DNA from: Zeus faber | Taxonomy: Eukaryota > Chordata > Actinopteri > Zeiformes > Zeidae | DNA: 64,000 bases | NCBI GenBank assembly: GCA_960531495.1 | Contig: OY482848.1 | Location: forward strand, 29,421,708 to 29,485,707 | Direction: 5' to 3' | Part shown: positions 35,501 through 50,300 of the stretch, one piece after another | Numbering within the stretch: position 1 is the first letter of the stretch | Layout: each line of letters opens with the position of its first letter | The notes under the pieces: generated by a model | What the model was told of the DNA's origin: nothing | Seen by the model: the letters and a program-made list of their open reading frames with translations, nothing else | Database searches by the model: none | Made by a program: the position numbers and the translations under genes

Positions 35501-38500
35501 TGACGCTGTCAGCTCGTTGATGCTGTCTTTGAATACATCTGCGTCGGTTGTGATTGTCAGTGGTCCGAAACCTGAACGGAGAAGTTTTTATATGTAGATG
35601 TATGTGTGTATGTGTGTGTGTGTGCGCGCGCATGTGTGTGTATGTATGTATACAGTATAAAGCCTCATGTGTAAAATATATCTGTTTTATATACACTGTT
35701 TTGCCACTATGCCTTTTGAGTGTTTTTGATATCACACAAGGCATATTCAGATCAGTACTGCTTAGCACAAATTACTTTTTGAGATAATATTTTGGATGAA
35801 TAGGGACCTCAAACGTTGATTTGAGTCATTTTTAACATTTCATATTTGGTGAGTGATAATTTTATGAAATAAAGACACTAATAAATGAAGAACTGTAGCA
35901 GTTGTTAATTTGGATCACGCACTTCAGGTGTCCCGATAAAGTATTTAATTGACTGGAGTCAGTTTTTCGCCTTATCCATTATTTTCATAGACTATATTGG
36001 TTCAAAGTTCATAATCATAACATCACATCATTTTCAGCAGGGCATTGTATTGACATCACATTTTGTGATAAAAAGTGTTAGTCTACATCAAACGAGTATT
36101 TTTGTACCCTTGGTACTAATGCAGCTTATTGTGCGTAATCACCGGGTGTCATGACATTTCACTGCATATATGTATGAACGTATGTATATGTATGTGACAA
36201 ATAATCTCTTGAACTTGAACTTGAACTTTACATGGCAACATGCAGTAGTTCAACTACTGTACATGATAACACTCATAACTAACATTTATTTTCATATAAT
36301 AAGTCGATATTTTGACATATATCGTCATGTATAGATTCTCTGTGATTATTGTAATAAATTATTTTATTTATAACAGCATTAATCATCTCCATACTCCAGA
36401 TACTATGTGCTACCTGGATCGTTGAAAGGGACCAGGATGTAGGCAGAGGGCTCCTGCTCGGTTCCCCTCTTGGTGTCAATGATGGAGAAGGAGACTCTCT
36501 TGGCCTCAGCGATGTCGTCACTCATGCTGCCTGTTGTGTCGATGACAAAACACAGCACAGGGGACTGGGAGAGACCCATCAGGCTGAGATGGAGAGAGAG
36601 AGAGATCGAGATACACAGAGATGAGAGACAAAGACAGACGAACAGCATCTTTGGGAACCTTCTAGCTTTGTTACTTTCTTCTAATTTCAGACCTGGTCAA
36701 GCTTTCTGCTGTCTTCTTTCCATATTCTTATGGAAAAGAGACCAGAGATTCCATATATTATCCATTCCAGATTCTTGACTTGACTGACCTTTTACCGAGT
36801 GTAGAACAATGTAGAACTTCCGGCGATAGGAGACATTTTGACATTTAATGTCAAAGTGTCTCATACCGTAAGAAGTTCTTGTCGCCCACCGACACTCTGA
36901 TATTCTCCAGCAGCTCCATGGTAGCATTCACAGCCAGGTCAGCGGCTTTGTGGTGGAGGAAGCCGTGGCTAGCTCCTGTGTCGTCCTTGTTGATGCCGCC
37001 CACTGGGGCCTGTTGGCTTGTCCAGTCAGACATACTGCCGTGGCTGCATTTACCTTTGTGGGGCAGAGGGAAAATGTAATAGGTACTGTTCATCCATGAA
37101 GGAAAGTGGGAATGGAACACCAGAATCATGAAAATTGAAATTAGATCTTGGGAGAGTCATTTTGAGAGTCACCTTCTGGCTTGGTTGGGGAGAAGACGTT
37201 AAAGTAGCCCGAGGTGAGGAGACCCTGCTGCAGCACGTCTGGCAGCAGGTTGTTGGTGCAATCCCCTCCTGCGCAGTTCCTACAGGTCGGGACACCGGGG
37301 CCTGCATGGGACAAAGGAACGTGCATTAAAGTTTTCTCAATGCAAACATTCAGTATAGGAAATACTTCAAAAGTATTTTAACTTCGTTTTTACTCAAGAA
37401 ATGGGGATTTCAAGTTAGAGACGGTGCTTATCGTCCTTCTGAAACTACAGGTAAAGATACGCAATGTTTTTTTATATTGTATTTTGACAAAACAGTTTGA
37501 AGTAGGGAAATTCAACAAAAACAGTGTGGCAGACCAATGGGTGTGGTCAAGCACCGGCTGCGGACGACAGCATGGTTCCCTTTCCAGCGGTCGCCAAGCT
37601 GCCTCGAATTGGCCTAATCAGGGGCTCAGGGTTTGTCAGTCGAACAGGAGCCAGGAAGCAGAACGCCATTCCTCCTGCGCCTGAAACCATCCTCAAGATT
37701 ATCATCATTATTATTATTCATGATTATTTATAGGTGTGGCTGTTCAATGCTTAATAAAAACTCTTGCCATGTTGGTGCACCATGGCAAAAAGGACTCCGT
37801 CTCCCTCCCTAAACCCTTACCTGTGGACAGAGATGCCCACAAACTGGAATCTGCATTAGGTTACAGGTTGGGATTTTACTTCCTTAGCAAGGTTCTGATA
37901 AAGGCATTTGATTACAAAACATAATTTTTCAATGCACACATCTAATTTGTGTGTGCATTTTCCAGTGTGAATTTTGTTAAGGTGTCAAGTCAAGTCAAGT
38001 CACACTTTATTTATAAAGCGCATTTCAAACCAGGGTAATACAATGCACTTTACAAAGAAATACAAAAAAGAAAGAGAGAAAGTAGTTGTCAGCTTGTCAT
38101 TACAAAAGAATGCCCCTGAAACAACAGCAACAACAAAAGCAGCAGAAACAACAACAAAAACAACAATAAAAGCAACTCCAACCACAGTAGCAACAACAGC
38201 AACAGCAGCAGTGACAGAAAACAACAACAGCAGCAGCAACAAAAGAAACAGCAGCCACAGAAACAACAACAGCAGCAGGAACAACAGCAACGCACACGCA
38301 AAGACGTCACCGGAACCAAAAATGGAAGCTCTCACCGCAACCGGAAAAGTCACTCAGGTTAGAGATGTTAGAGATGGTTAAGTTGAGGTAAATGTTTAGG
38401 GTTGGTTATGTTTAGGTATAATGTTCGAGATGGTTAAGTTAAGGTGTAAGGTCAGAGATGGTTACGTTTAGCTATAAGGTTAGCAGCAGCAACAACAACA

Positions 38501-41500
38501 CCAGCAGAAACGACAACACCAGCAGCGACAACACCAGCAGCAACAATAGCAGCAATAAAATCTGTAGCAACAGCAACAGCAGCAACAACAGAAACAACAA
38601 CTGGAACAGCAGCAGCAGCTACAGTAGAGACAACAGAAACAGTGCACAAGCAAAGACGTCACCGGAACCGGAAGTGGTAGCTCTCACCGGAACCTGAAAT
38701 CTCCTCCTCTGTAATGAGTCAACAGTGTGTACCATCTCATCTCAACGAAGTAACGCAAAGAATACATCACCGGAATCGGACATGGTAGCCCTCACCGGAA
38801 ACTAAAATTTCAACAGGGTGCACCGTCTCATCTTAATCCAGTCACGGTCCTTTAATTAGTGTCCCGGAATTACGGGTGAAGTTTACATTCAGACATCGGG
38901 AGGGAGATTCTTTTGACTCTCTCTCTCCGAAAACACACCGTTCTTATGATCCTCTCACTGTAATCTCACAACAGAAACAACAACAACAGCAACAGAAACA
39001 GCAGCAGCTGCCACAAAACAACAACAGCAGCAGCAGCAACATAAACTCCAGCAGCAACAACAACAAGAACAACAGCAAAACTGACAATACAACGCACATG
39101 CAAAGACGTCACCGGAACCGGAAGTCGTAGCTTTCACCGGAACCGGAAAAGTCACTCAGGTTAGAAATGTTTGAGATGGTTAAGTTGAGGTAGAAGGTTA
39201 GAGATGGTTAAGTTTAGGTATAAGTTTCGAGATGGTTATTCTTAGGTTTAATGTTCAAGATGGTTAAGTTAAGGGATAAGGTAAGAAATGGTTAAGTTTA
39301 GGTATAAAGTTAGCAGCAGCAACAACACCAGCAGCAGCGACAACGTCAGTTTAGGAATAAGGTTAGCAGCTCAGACAACAACACCAGCAGCAATGACAAC
39401 ACCAGCAGGGACAACACCAGCAGTAACAACAGCAGCCACAAAAACAGTAGCAACAACACCAGCAGCAGCAACAGTAGCAGCAACAACAGCAGCAAAAACA
39501 GAAACAACAACTGGAACAGCAGCAGCACAGACGGTCAGAGCCATGAAATAGCAAGGATATCTCAGTGCGAACAATCTAAATTCCCTAATCCAAACAAGGT
39601 AAAGTTTGGAAAGGATTCAACAAAGTAACACACACACAAAGACGTCACTGGAATCGGAAGAGGTAGCCCTCGCCGGAAACGGAAATTTCCTCATCTGCAT
39701 TGAGTCAACAGTGTGTACCATCTCCTCTCAAGTAAGTAACGCACAGCGAAGAAGTCACTGGAACTGGAAGTGGTAGCTCTCAGCGGAAACGGAAATTTCA
39801 ACTGTGTGCACCATCTCATCTTATCCAGTCACGGTCCTTTAATTAGCGTCCCTAAATTACGGGTCAAGTTTTCATTTACATCTTGCAAGGGAGACCCTTT
39901 TGACTCTCTCTCTCCGAAATACACCCTTCTTATGATCCTCTCACTGTAATCTTACAACAGAAACAACAACAACAGCAGCAGAAACAACACCAGCAACAAC
40001 AAAAGAAACAGCAACAACAGCAACAGCAACAACAACAGCAGCAGCAGCAGTAGCAGCAGAAAAACTAGCATTAACAACAAAAACAACAACAGAAAACAAC
40101 AGCAGCAGCAACAGCTGAACCCCTCCCCCCCCCCACACACACACACACAGAAGTCAGTCATAGACTGTCGTGAACAGCAAGGTTTTTAACCAGCTTTTAA
40201 AAGTATTCAGTGTGGGGGGCTCTCTCAGGTCCCTCGGTAGGGTGTTCCATTGTTCCATTTACTTGGAGCAAAGATACAGAAAGCAGCTTCTCCTGCTTTA
40301 TAGTTGGTACAAGGGATAGTTAAAAGACCACTACCTGTGGACCTGAGAGTTCTTGCTGGTTCGTGTACAATTAGCATTTATTTTATATACTGAGGTGCAA
40401 GGCCATTTATAGCTTTATATACAAGTAGCAGAATCTTAAAATAAATTCTAGTTTTGACGGGGAGCCAATGTAGAGATCTATGAACAGGTGTGATGTGTTC
40501 AAATTTTTGTCCCAGTGAGAACGTGTACAGCCCGGTGTGTGTAATTCTTTACTGAGAGACAGATGACAGGTGTGTAGGTGTGTTTGTGTGACGACTGACA
40601 CACTATTGCAGGGGTATTCAATTCAAATTCAATGAGGTCCAGTTACAGAAAATGTCTTCAAGCAAAGGTCCGAAACATCACAATGTCTAACTTGCTTTAT
40701 GATTCAGTGCCATATTGAAGTAGCCCAGTAGTTGTATCAAGGTCTGTATGTAGTTAACAACTGACTGTCAAATCAAATAAATTACAATTATATAATATTT
40801 CAACAATGTTTTTTTATCAGTTTTCACATTGAACTGGAGGGATTATAAATAACAAGTACTCTAATAATATATATACATACAGATAATTATTCTTCTAATT
40901 TCAAATAAAATAAGGGCTGAATTTAAAAATAAAATACATAACAGAGCATTTCAATGACATGCATCTTAAAAAAAGTGCTAAATTAAAAGAAGTGCAGATT
41001 GAGTTTACCTTTCCCTTCTTTTTTAACTCCATTTCACATCTTAATCAATCTTACTAATTTACTAACTTATATAATTTTTTTAAATAAACAAGCTAAGAAT
41101 TGAACAGCTTTAACACTTTCCTCTTTCTTTCCCTGATATATATATATACAGTGGCACGGTGGCACAGTGCATTGCACTGCTGCCTCACAGCAAGAAGGTC
41201 CTGGGTTTGATTCCCGCCTGGGGCGCTGTTGGCTCCGTGCTCTGGGCGGGTTATCTCCCAAATAGGAGCCTTTCTGTGTGGAGTTTGCATGTTCTACCCG
41301 TGCTCACATGGGGTTTCCTCCACCTCATGTCAGTAAGGACCCCCACTAAAAAACATGCACCCATCATCATCTGACCAGCGATGGACATTTATCACCTGGT
41401 CCCCGGGTGTGTCCACGTATGCTGCCCACTGCTTCTGGCTGTGCTCCTGGAGGAAGGACAAGCCAGGATGGGTCAAATGCAGAGGATCCATTTCACCGGC

Positions 41501-44295
41501 CACCATCAAAAGCATGTGTTTTAGTGTGGTGTGTTGCGTGACGAATAAAGACTGTTTCTTCTTCTATATATCACAATCCACCACCTTCGCTTGTTCAGTG
41601 AGAAAAAAAAAAAAGATTTAAAATCCTGCCAGGATTTTAAATCTGGGCTAGGATGGTGTCAGAGCCATGCTCATGCACATGTGTAGGTGCTCATTGGTGA
41701 GCCTGGAATTATATCTGGTTTTATGAATGTTCATTGTGGAGAAAGCTGCCTCAAAGCTGTATGTGGAGCGAATATGGTCAATATGTACAGGGCTACTTTC
41801 CTCAGACCTGCGAAAGCTGTCTCTGAGCCTATTTGGAGCCAGGCAGTGGCAGGGTCAGTTCCTCCAAAATGCTCTTCCAGGGCCACATTTGATTTGGAGC
41901 TCAACCAGTTTAATTTGGAGAGGCCCAACTTTTGCCCACTTGAAGTGCTGTGTGTCTTCCATTGAGAACCCCCTTATATCCTTGATGAGGAATGGGTCCG
42001 GAATGTACAGGGTGAGCTGCTGTCCAAGGCTGAAGCTGTCAAAATGTTTGTTGAAGTCTAGGTCTGAACAAAGTCAACAGAAGAAGATACCAATCTCTCT
42101 CACACCAAACCTACTCCTGCACTGTTGGGAAGTGTGCAGTCTCCCTGCAGGTCTCCCTTGAATACCTCAAGTTTCCTCTGGAATGAGTTAACAGGCTGTC
42201 ATCAGGTCACAAAGTGAATTGTCCTTGCCCTGTAGCTTAAAATTCAGTTCATTCAGGTGTGAGGTGATATAAACCAAAAAAGCCACAACATCTCTCTTCT
42301 TCTCATCTTCACGACCAATTGATGAATAATGCAATTATACAAGATGAGATCAGGATTGTCCTCTTTTATTCTTGCCACAGCTCCTTTCTCTCTCCCTACC
42401 ATGGCAGGGGCTCCATCTGTGGTTATTGAAACCACCTGTTTCGGCTCTATTCCCCTGTTCACTGGCATCTCCTTTATGGCCAGGTAGATGTCCTCTCCCC
42501 TTGTACTGGTCTGAAGGTGTGGAACACCTAACAGGTCTTCACAGAACTCATTGTTCTCCTTGTTGAAGAACCTTCCATAAACTAATGTCAGCCACATCAG
42601 TGGACTCCTCTACAGCTAAGCCTACGCATGGAGCCTTATGAATTGCTTCATCCAGTTGTGGGAGCACATCCTGGGTTAACATCTCAGCTTTCTTTGTGGC
42701 TGATGATGCTGACACAAGTATTTGCTTTATTAGTTCACAAAACTCTTCTTTTTGGTTTCCCTCAAAGGTTTCAGCTACCGCACTCATGCACTCCTTGACA
42801 ACCTCTCCGTCAGTAAATGTTTTTTTTATGTTGACCCAAAATCCAAGCAACTTTAAGGGAACATTGTTGGGCAGTGAATGAATGTGTTAGAATTCTGGTG
42901 GATTGATCATATTGGGCTTTTAGATTGTTTTTTTTTCTGTGCTCTCAGTTAGGATTTGAGCGGGTGTGTTGGTAGAACTCTGTGCTTCATCTCCTAGTGG
43001 TGCTTCACTTTGCAGCTTTTAATAATCGTCACGGTCTCGGAACATATGAGACATACTGGTTTTGAACTGCCCTTGGGAAGAATGAACATGAACTCTCTAG
43101 TTTTCTCTTTTTAGAGCATGCCATGTGAATTGACTTTTCTGTGACTGACTTACTTAGTTCTCTCACTGTGTGACTCTCCTCTCTCGACTCGGCTCTCAAC
43201 TGTGTGAGAGTGAGCGCTTGTTGGAAAGTGCAGATTTGATTGGATGAGTAACATCATGTGAGATAATATACAACACATGCAATTGGTCCGTGACGTTCCT
43301 GGACCCCTCCTCCAGTACCGTAAGGAAAAGACAAAAATTGTGCCGATTAAAATAGAAACGCTCTGTCAAATGTGTTAATTCTCAATAATTTATGGCTTCC
43401 TGATGTGGGGATGGGATGGTTTAAGCAGCCACACTTGACCTGGATCTAGGTGATTGGGTCAGAGTGGCTGCATACCTGTTGCTCATTGGTTTGGCTTACG
43501 AGCAACAGGTTAAAACCCCCATCCTCACACTCACTCAGGAGAGGAGCCCTGTCATGACATGTTCGATCTGCTCCTGGCTAATGCCACCTAGCCTCCTCTC
43601 TACAATAAGCTGGTGTCTACAACCCATCGTCTTCCAAGGGCCCTGGAAACGGCACTTGGGTGGCGTGTGGCAGGCAGAATTGCCACAGTGTTATAGGTCC
43701 GGGTCCGGACAGGACCACGGTCCGCCAATTAGTGACCTCTGCACTATTCTACCTGATCGGTTAGGGCAAGAGGTGAAACACAAACTGTCATCATGAATGA
43801 CTCTCATTCTCCTTTTGTCCCTACTTTCCTCTGCCCAACCTCCTGCCTCAGCCCTTTTCAATTGTGCCTGCATTCAGACATTTTTAGCCTGGTAAAATCC
43901 TGCTGCTGGTCCATAGAAATGAGGATTCATAATTATTTACACACAAAACCACACACATCAGGGTTTTGTAGTACTTGAGTGTGGATTATGTCCCAAGTCT
44001 TACGAAATCTCTTGAGTTCACATATTGAATGACACGGTTACTGTCTGAAAATGTATTCATTATTAGTTAAAATCCATTCAAGTCAGAAACTGCCATTTAT
44101 TTTCAATATATTTGGAAGCAAACATGGACTTCAATGAGATATAAAAAAATTAGATAGAAAAAATAGATAGAGAGTTGTCACCTTAAAGGCTAGGGCTTGC
44201 CTTGGACTTATTGAGCTTTAGTCTTGGTATTGACTCTTGTCTCACATCCCCTAAGCCCTAGTTTTTACCTTGGTAGTCTTAAACATCAACATCAA

Positions 44296-44354
<59 letters not shown>

Positions 44355-47300
44355 TCCAACCTGCCAGGTTCTCCAGAGGTTGGTCAGGCCTGATGAGGGC
44401 GCTGTAGGGTGACGTGTTCCCTAGCTCCACCCAATTACTGTGGCTGTAGAAATCCTGACAGAACAAACCATCATCATCAAAATGTATGTAATCTGCACAA
44501 ATATAACATAAGTGTAGTGCCCCCCCCCTCCCCTATTGGTGTTTGGTGGGACCAGGGGTGGGCAAGCACAAGATGCATACATATCGAACATAAACAGAAG
44601 AAAAGCATTATAGTGTTAATACACTTACCTTTTAGTAGGAACAGTGTTGTTGATCACTCATTTTTGCCAGTGCATCCAAGTCTGGTGTTAGTTTTGTTGT
44701 GGCAATTCTCAGAACAGATCTGAGGTGTTGGTGTTCATACATAGAGCCAAACAACACCAGCAGCCTCGATGCCATCTTCTGGATGTTTGGAAATTTGGCT
44801 GCGCTTAATGAAGCATAAAACTCATCCAGTTTAAGAGAGTTGAACTTCTCCTTTAAGACAGTGTCACATTGGAGATCAATCAGTTCCAACTGCAACTCCT
44901 GTGGCGCCGTTTCAGGGTCTTGTGAGAAGGGACATGACACCAGCTGAAGTGACTTGTCAATTTTTCCAAAATCAGAGAACCGAGGGCAGAATTCTTCATG
45001 CAGGTCATCCAGTGATTTCCTGTATTTTTTCACATGTTGTGGGGCCTCTTTCAATGTAGCCAGTGTGGGGAAATGAGCAAATGACTTGTTTGACATTTGC
45101 TTTGAGAATAAAGCTAGCTTGGTTTTGAAGACTCTGACGTTTGTATGCATTTCATGCACAAACTGGTCTTTCCCTTGTAGCTTCACGTTCAGCTCATTCA
45201 TGTGTGTCAGTATGTCCACAGCAAAAGCTAAATCACATATCCAATCTGTGTCACTCAGCTCAGGAAACTTGTCAGCATTCTCAAGTAGCTCCAAAAATGA
45301 CATAATCTCCTGTTTGAGCTCCCACACTCGTTGACATACTTTCCCCAAACTTAACCAGCGGACATTAGAATGGTAAAGCAAGTCCCTGTGATCAGCGTCA
45401 GTTTCTTCAAGAAACTTAATAAACTGACGATGGGGAAGTCCCCTCGCTCGAATAAAGTTAACAAGTTCTACATCTGGCTTCACCACGTGGTCAAGCTGCA
45501 ATCTGGATTTACACAGTGCTTCCTGGTGAATTATGCAGTGTAGGAAAATTACCTCCTGCTCAGGGTTGTCCTCTTTCACCCTCTCCTGGATTCTTTTGAG
45601 CAGTCCAACGTTTTTCCCGTTTAGTCTGATTTGGCGATCCATCTGTGGTAATGTTCCACGGCCAAAAACTCCTCCGTTTTCTCAAAATTGTCATTAATCC
45701 CTCTGATAAAAATTAAAAGCTGAGCGGTGTCCTTTATGTAATTACTTTTGTCCAGTGCCAAAGAATATAATGTAAATGACTCCGCTTTTTTGTTTAGCTT
45801 GCATGCTAAGTCTTCGTCAGTTAATTCAACACGGCGAGTCACTGTCCTTCGTGATAAGCTATTTTTTTCAAATTTGTTCTTGCTCCCAGGACACAAGATA
45901 TCTGCTGTCTCTACCATGCACTCTTTGAGAAACTCCCTTTCGGAGAAAGGCTTGCTGGCTTTTGCTAATTTGAATGCCAGCAAATAACTTGCCTTAGTGC
46001 TTGATTCTTGGATGGCAGTTTGTCGGATAAAGGTGTTTTGCTGAGCCTGCAAGCCAGCTGCCAACCTCTGAGCGGTAGCCGTCCGTTATGCGTTGATTGG
46101 TTGTTAGCATAATTAGCATGCTTGGTAGAAAACTAAGGGCTGATGTATTCCTTTAAAACCGCAATCGTTTCTTGGCAAATAAGACATACAGCCTTTGACC
46201 AGACCTAGGTAAAAAAATATTTAGTTGTCCATTCCTTATTAAACACTCGGCACTCACTGTCGACTTTTCTTTTCTTTGGCCCACTCATTGTTGCAGATGG
46301 GTTCAGAGTAGTAGCAGAGTAATAACAGAGCTCGGGCTCCGCAAAATCAAGTCACTGTGCCTAATGTGCCACCTGGTGAAACGCCAGGCATTACAGGTCA
46401 AGGTGAAATGAATGCAGTCATAATTATGAATTCTGTACCAATCTTCGGCGGGCCGGATTAAAAAGACCAACGGGCCGGATGTGGCCCGTGGGCCGTAGTT
46501 TGCCCACCCCTGGGTTAGACCCATAGGAGTGCTCACTTCTGGCTTGTCCCCCAAAATGCATTATCAATTCCACACCCCATTGACTTAGCATTTGCCACAA
46601 ATGCAACAGCAAGTAATACACATGCATTTGTACTGAACTGATCCGTCTCTTGCATTGGTTAATTTCTCTGTTAGTCCATCCTTCTGTCCATCCACCCAGC
46701 CACCAATCCATCTAACCATGCACCATGCGACTCATCATTCCATTAGTCCAAACTTCCACCATTCCATCCATCCACCCATCAACCAACTTTTCCACTCACC
46801 CATCCATCCATCTGTCTGTCTAACCTGTAGTGTGTGACAGATGCGTCCCAAAGTGAGTCTTCCTGAGACAAAGTTCTTCAACTTCACGCTGGCCTTCACC
46901 GCTGACATTCCTAGACACACAGAATCAGATCAGCTTAGATGCAAAAGATCTATTGGTCACTGTTATCACTACATCTCTCATGGGAAATTGATTCATGATT
47001 AGTCTGATTTAATTTAATTCCAGAATATATTGGCAAATATAAATATTCCATATTGATTTCAGACTGTTTTTTATTTTTAGTAATCCATGGGCTGGAATAT
47101 ATTTCTGTACCACCTGAGGTAGAAATACCCATCTGTAGGTTAAACTTATGATATGATAGTCATTGCTGAGTGGTAACTTTTATTAGCATATATTTGGTAA
47201 AAATTCTTCCCTGGCTTTCATTCAAACTTTGCTCCGAGTCTGTTGGTCAAATACAAAGGTCACTCTAGAGCTGTTCAAACTGACTGATTTTTCATTTTTA

Positions 47301-50300
47301 TTTAGTTGAGCACTGCTGTCATCTTCATAGACAAAAATACTTGTAGGACTCTCATTTCGAAAATTTACCCCTACAATACCATTGTGCAGGGTAGTTTAAA
47401 GTAACAGAATGACTTCTTGAGGAAATTGCCTCACAGCACGTAATGTAGTGAGCTGTTTTTAACAGTATACCGTGGGTATTTCCCCATATGGACTATTATT
47501 TGCATTCTCCAGCATATCAACAAACTTCCTCATTTTAGCATCTCTCAGGACAGTTTGGCACGACTCTTCACTTTCTTTTCTTAACTACATCATCTACTTC
47601 CTGGGGAACTACCTATAAGCCTTTCCTTTGTGAGTGTTTCGAGGGAGGGCAACTCTCTTCTTTTGCATCCAGAATGCTGTCATTTTCAGTGTGCCAACAC
47701 AGTGGCAGAATTTGTGAAGGATTATTTATCAATTTATCAGAAGAATTAATTGATTCTGTTACTGACAGGTCCCAAAACCAGACAAATATGATAAATACAA
47801 AAAAAAAATTTAAATGTAATAAATTACACATTTGCAGAGTCCGAAGAGAAACTTGTGTCTATGAAGTCCCTGGACTTAACAACTGGGCTTGGATGCAAAG
47901 TAAGAATCTAAGCTTTAAAATGAAAAAAAAATTTAATTTGTTTTTGCCTCATAATGATAATTTAAATTTCAAATGCAGACATTAGAAAATACCTTTATCT
48001 GTAAATTAAAAAAATAAACCTATTTAACAGATGAAGGCGTAACTGTTTTTTTTTTTGTTTTTTTTTTACCTCCCTTTGTCACTCAGTGAAGTGCGATCTC
48101 CACAAAGAAATAGCAGCTGCGGCAAGGGAAAAAGACAAGTGAGATGTCATAATGACACAAACCTCTATAGAGCAGCCTTTGTCTGCTCAAAAAAACAAGA
48201 ACAATGACAAACACACCCAAAAAAGACCGAGATGGACATGTTAGCTTTCTAACTATCCATCATAGTAGACAACATGAAGAACTTCCTTTGGTTGTAATCT
48301 GTGGTGGAGCAGGAAGCCAGAACATGCTCAGTAGTTTCATTAATTCTGTATAAATAATTCCCTAGCCAATATTCTACTAATAAGAGATAATGGATTGGAA
48401 TTTTCCCTCTCATCTTCTTCTGCACCTGCTGTGATGACATCCCGCCCGCCCTGGAAGCTCTCGTCGTCGAAATGGTGATCCTTGCTCAGTGGGAACACCA
48501 CGTCCACGGCCGCGTTGCTCAGGTACATCTTGGCGATGGTGGTCTGGAACATGACAGTTGAAAGGAGAGAGTTGCCGGTACCTGAGCAGGCCTGCTGCAC
48601 CTTAAAGGCCGTCAGGCTTTCATCGATCTGAAGACAAAGTTGAAGGAGGAGAAGAATAACTATTTGATCCATCCTAACTGTTTAGGAGCAGTTTGGGCAG
48701 CTGCAGCATAGCGCCCGACTCCAGCTCTAGCAGGAACCAATGCCTTGGTCAGGGGTATCAACATGAGTGTGAACCCCGGAGGTGCATGTCTTTAGGGCGA
48801 GAGGAAAACAACATGAACATGGGGAAAACATGCAAATCCGACACAGAACAACCCTGGTTAGGTTCGAGTCACCTGAGACACCGTGAACAAGAAGGGGAGG
48901 GTCACAGAAGGAGGAATCCCCCTTCCAAATGAATCATGATAATGAACCTTAATCATAATGAATCTGCTGTCCTGTTTATTTGACTATTTCTGTTTAGTAT
49001 TTTTTTGTTATTTTGGTATTACAGGGACCCTGCACACCTCCTCACTGGGATCGGTCATCCGTCCGTTTCTCCTAGCTCTTTTATGCTGATGACACCCAGC
49101 TCTATCGATCCTTTGCTCAAGGGGATACCACTGTCTCTGCATGAATCTAGGCATGTATTGCAGACATTTGTCTGGATGAAGGAACTTTATCTCCAACTGA
49201 ATCTCCCGAAGATGGAGCTCCTCATCATCCCGGAAAGTACAACCATTCAACGCCACTTAAATGTTCAGCTCAGCTTGTCATGTTTAATACCATCCAAGTC
49301 TGCTAGAGATTTTTGGGTAGTGATTGTCGATCAGTGAACATTCTCTGACCAAATTTCCTGTCTCCAGAAACTGCAGATTCACTCTGTACAACAGGGAGGA
49401 AGATCACATGGTACCTGTCGGAGCACTGGGCACAGCTCCTTGTCGGTGTCATCTCATGACTAGACTACTGCAACACTCTTCTGGCTGGTCTACCAGCGTG
49501 CACTGTCACACGGACTGTTACTTCATCAGTGTGTCCAGGATGTCAGATCGTGGAGGAGGGTTAGCTGCTGTATTTACCAAACAGTTCAGCTGCCACTCCG
49601 TGGACATCAGTGTTCTCAACACTTTTGAGGTGCTTATACTCAGGATAGGGTATGGCTTATCCTCTCTTTTTCGGTCGATTTACCAATCACCTGGCCCAAA
49701 TAATGGCTTTTTAACTGAATTTGACGAGTTTTTATCTTCTGTGGTTGTTAAACTTGACAAAGTTATTATTGTTGGTGTTTTTAATATACATGTTGATGAC
49801 TAGTTCAATTTTAACAAGTTCACTGCTTAGTTTTTGAGCACAACTCAGTCTTTAATGCAGAATTTAATGCAACATGTATCAGGGCCAACTCACAACCGTG
49901 GTCATACTCTTGATTTGGTTTTCATTTTGGGTCTGCACCTTAACGCGCTACATATCAATGAATTTTTCACGTCTGACCATAAGTGTATTATTTTTGATAC
50001 CTTTTTCAATAGTGACATCCAATCCATCAATCACACTTCGTGTTCTTGCACTCTCAATAGCAACTCTGGTGACAACTTCTCCGGTCTTTGCTGACCTGAG
50101 TAAGGGTATGGCTTTCCCAGTACAGACTTAGTCTGCTCCTTTAACAACCTCTGTTTGTCAACCACTTTGTCGCTTCTTTTAAAAACAAAACAATCCATAC
50201 TGTTAACCCATCCCCTTGGATGAATGATAACATTTGTTGTCTTAAGAGAGAGAGTGCAGAAAGGCTGAGCATAGCTGGAAAAACACTAAGCTGGAGGTTG

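Noticed and set aside
37974-38381. 135-codon + strand frame starting [13 protein letters not shown]
   Set aside because: It begins in an interspersed repeat and runs into triplet repeats.
38089-39574. Long frames rich in Cys, Leu, Val or Asn/Ser across the triplet tracts
   Set aside because: They follow from AAC/AGC triplets read in different frames; no start context or conserved domain.
38000-40165. Regularly spaced repeats that could suggest a CRISPR array
   Set aside because: Repeat and spacer lengths vary, the spacers are themselves repeated, and the setting is a vertebrate intron.
41152-41224. Possible tRNA gene (box A and box B present)
   Set aside because: It does not fold as a full cloverleaf by eye and is continuous with a SINE body, so it is a tRNA-derived SINE head.
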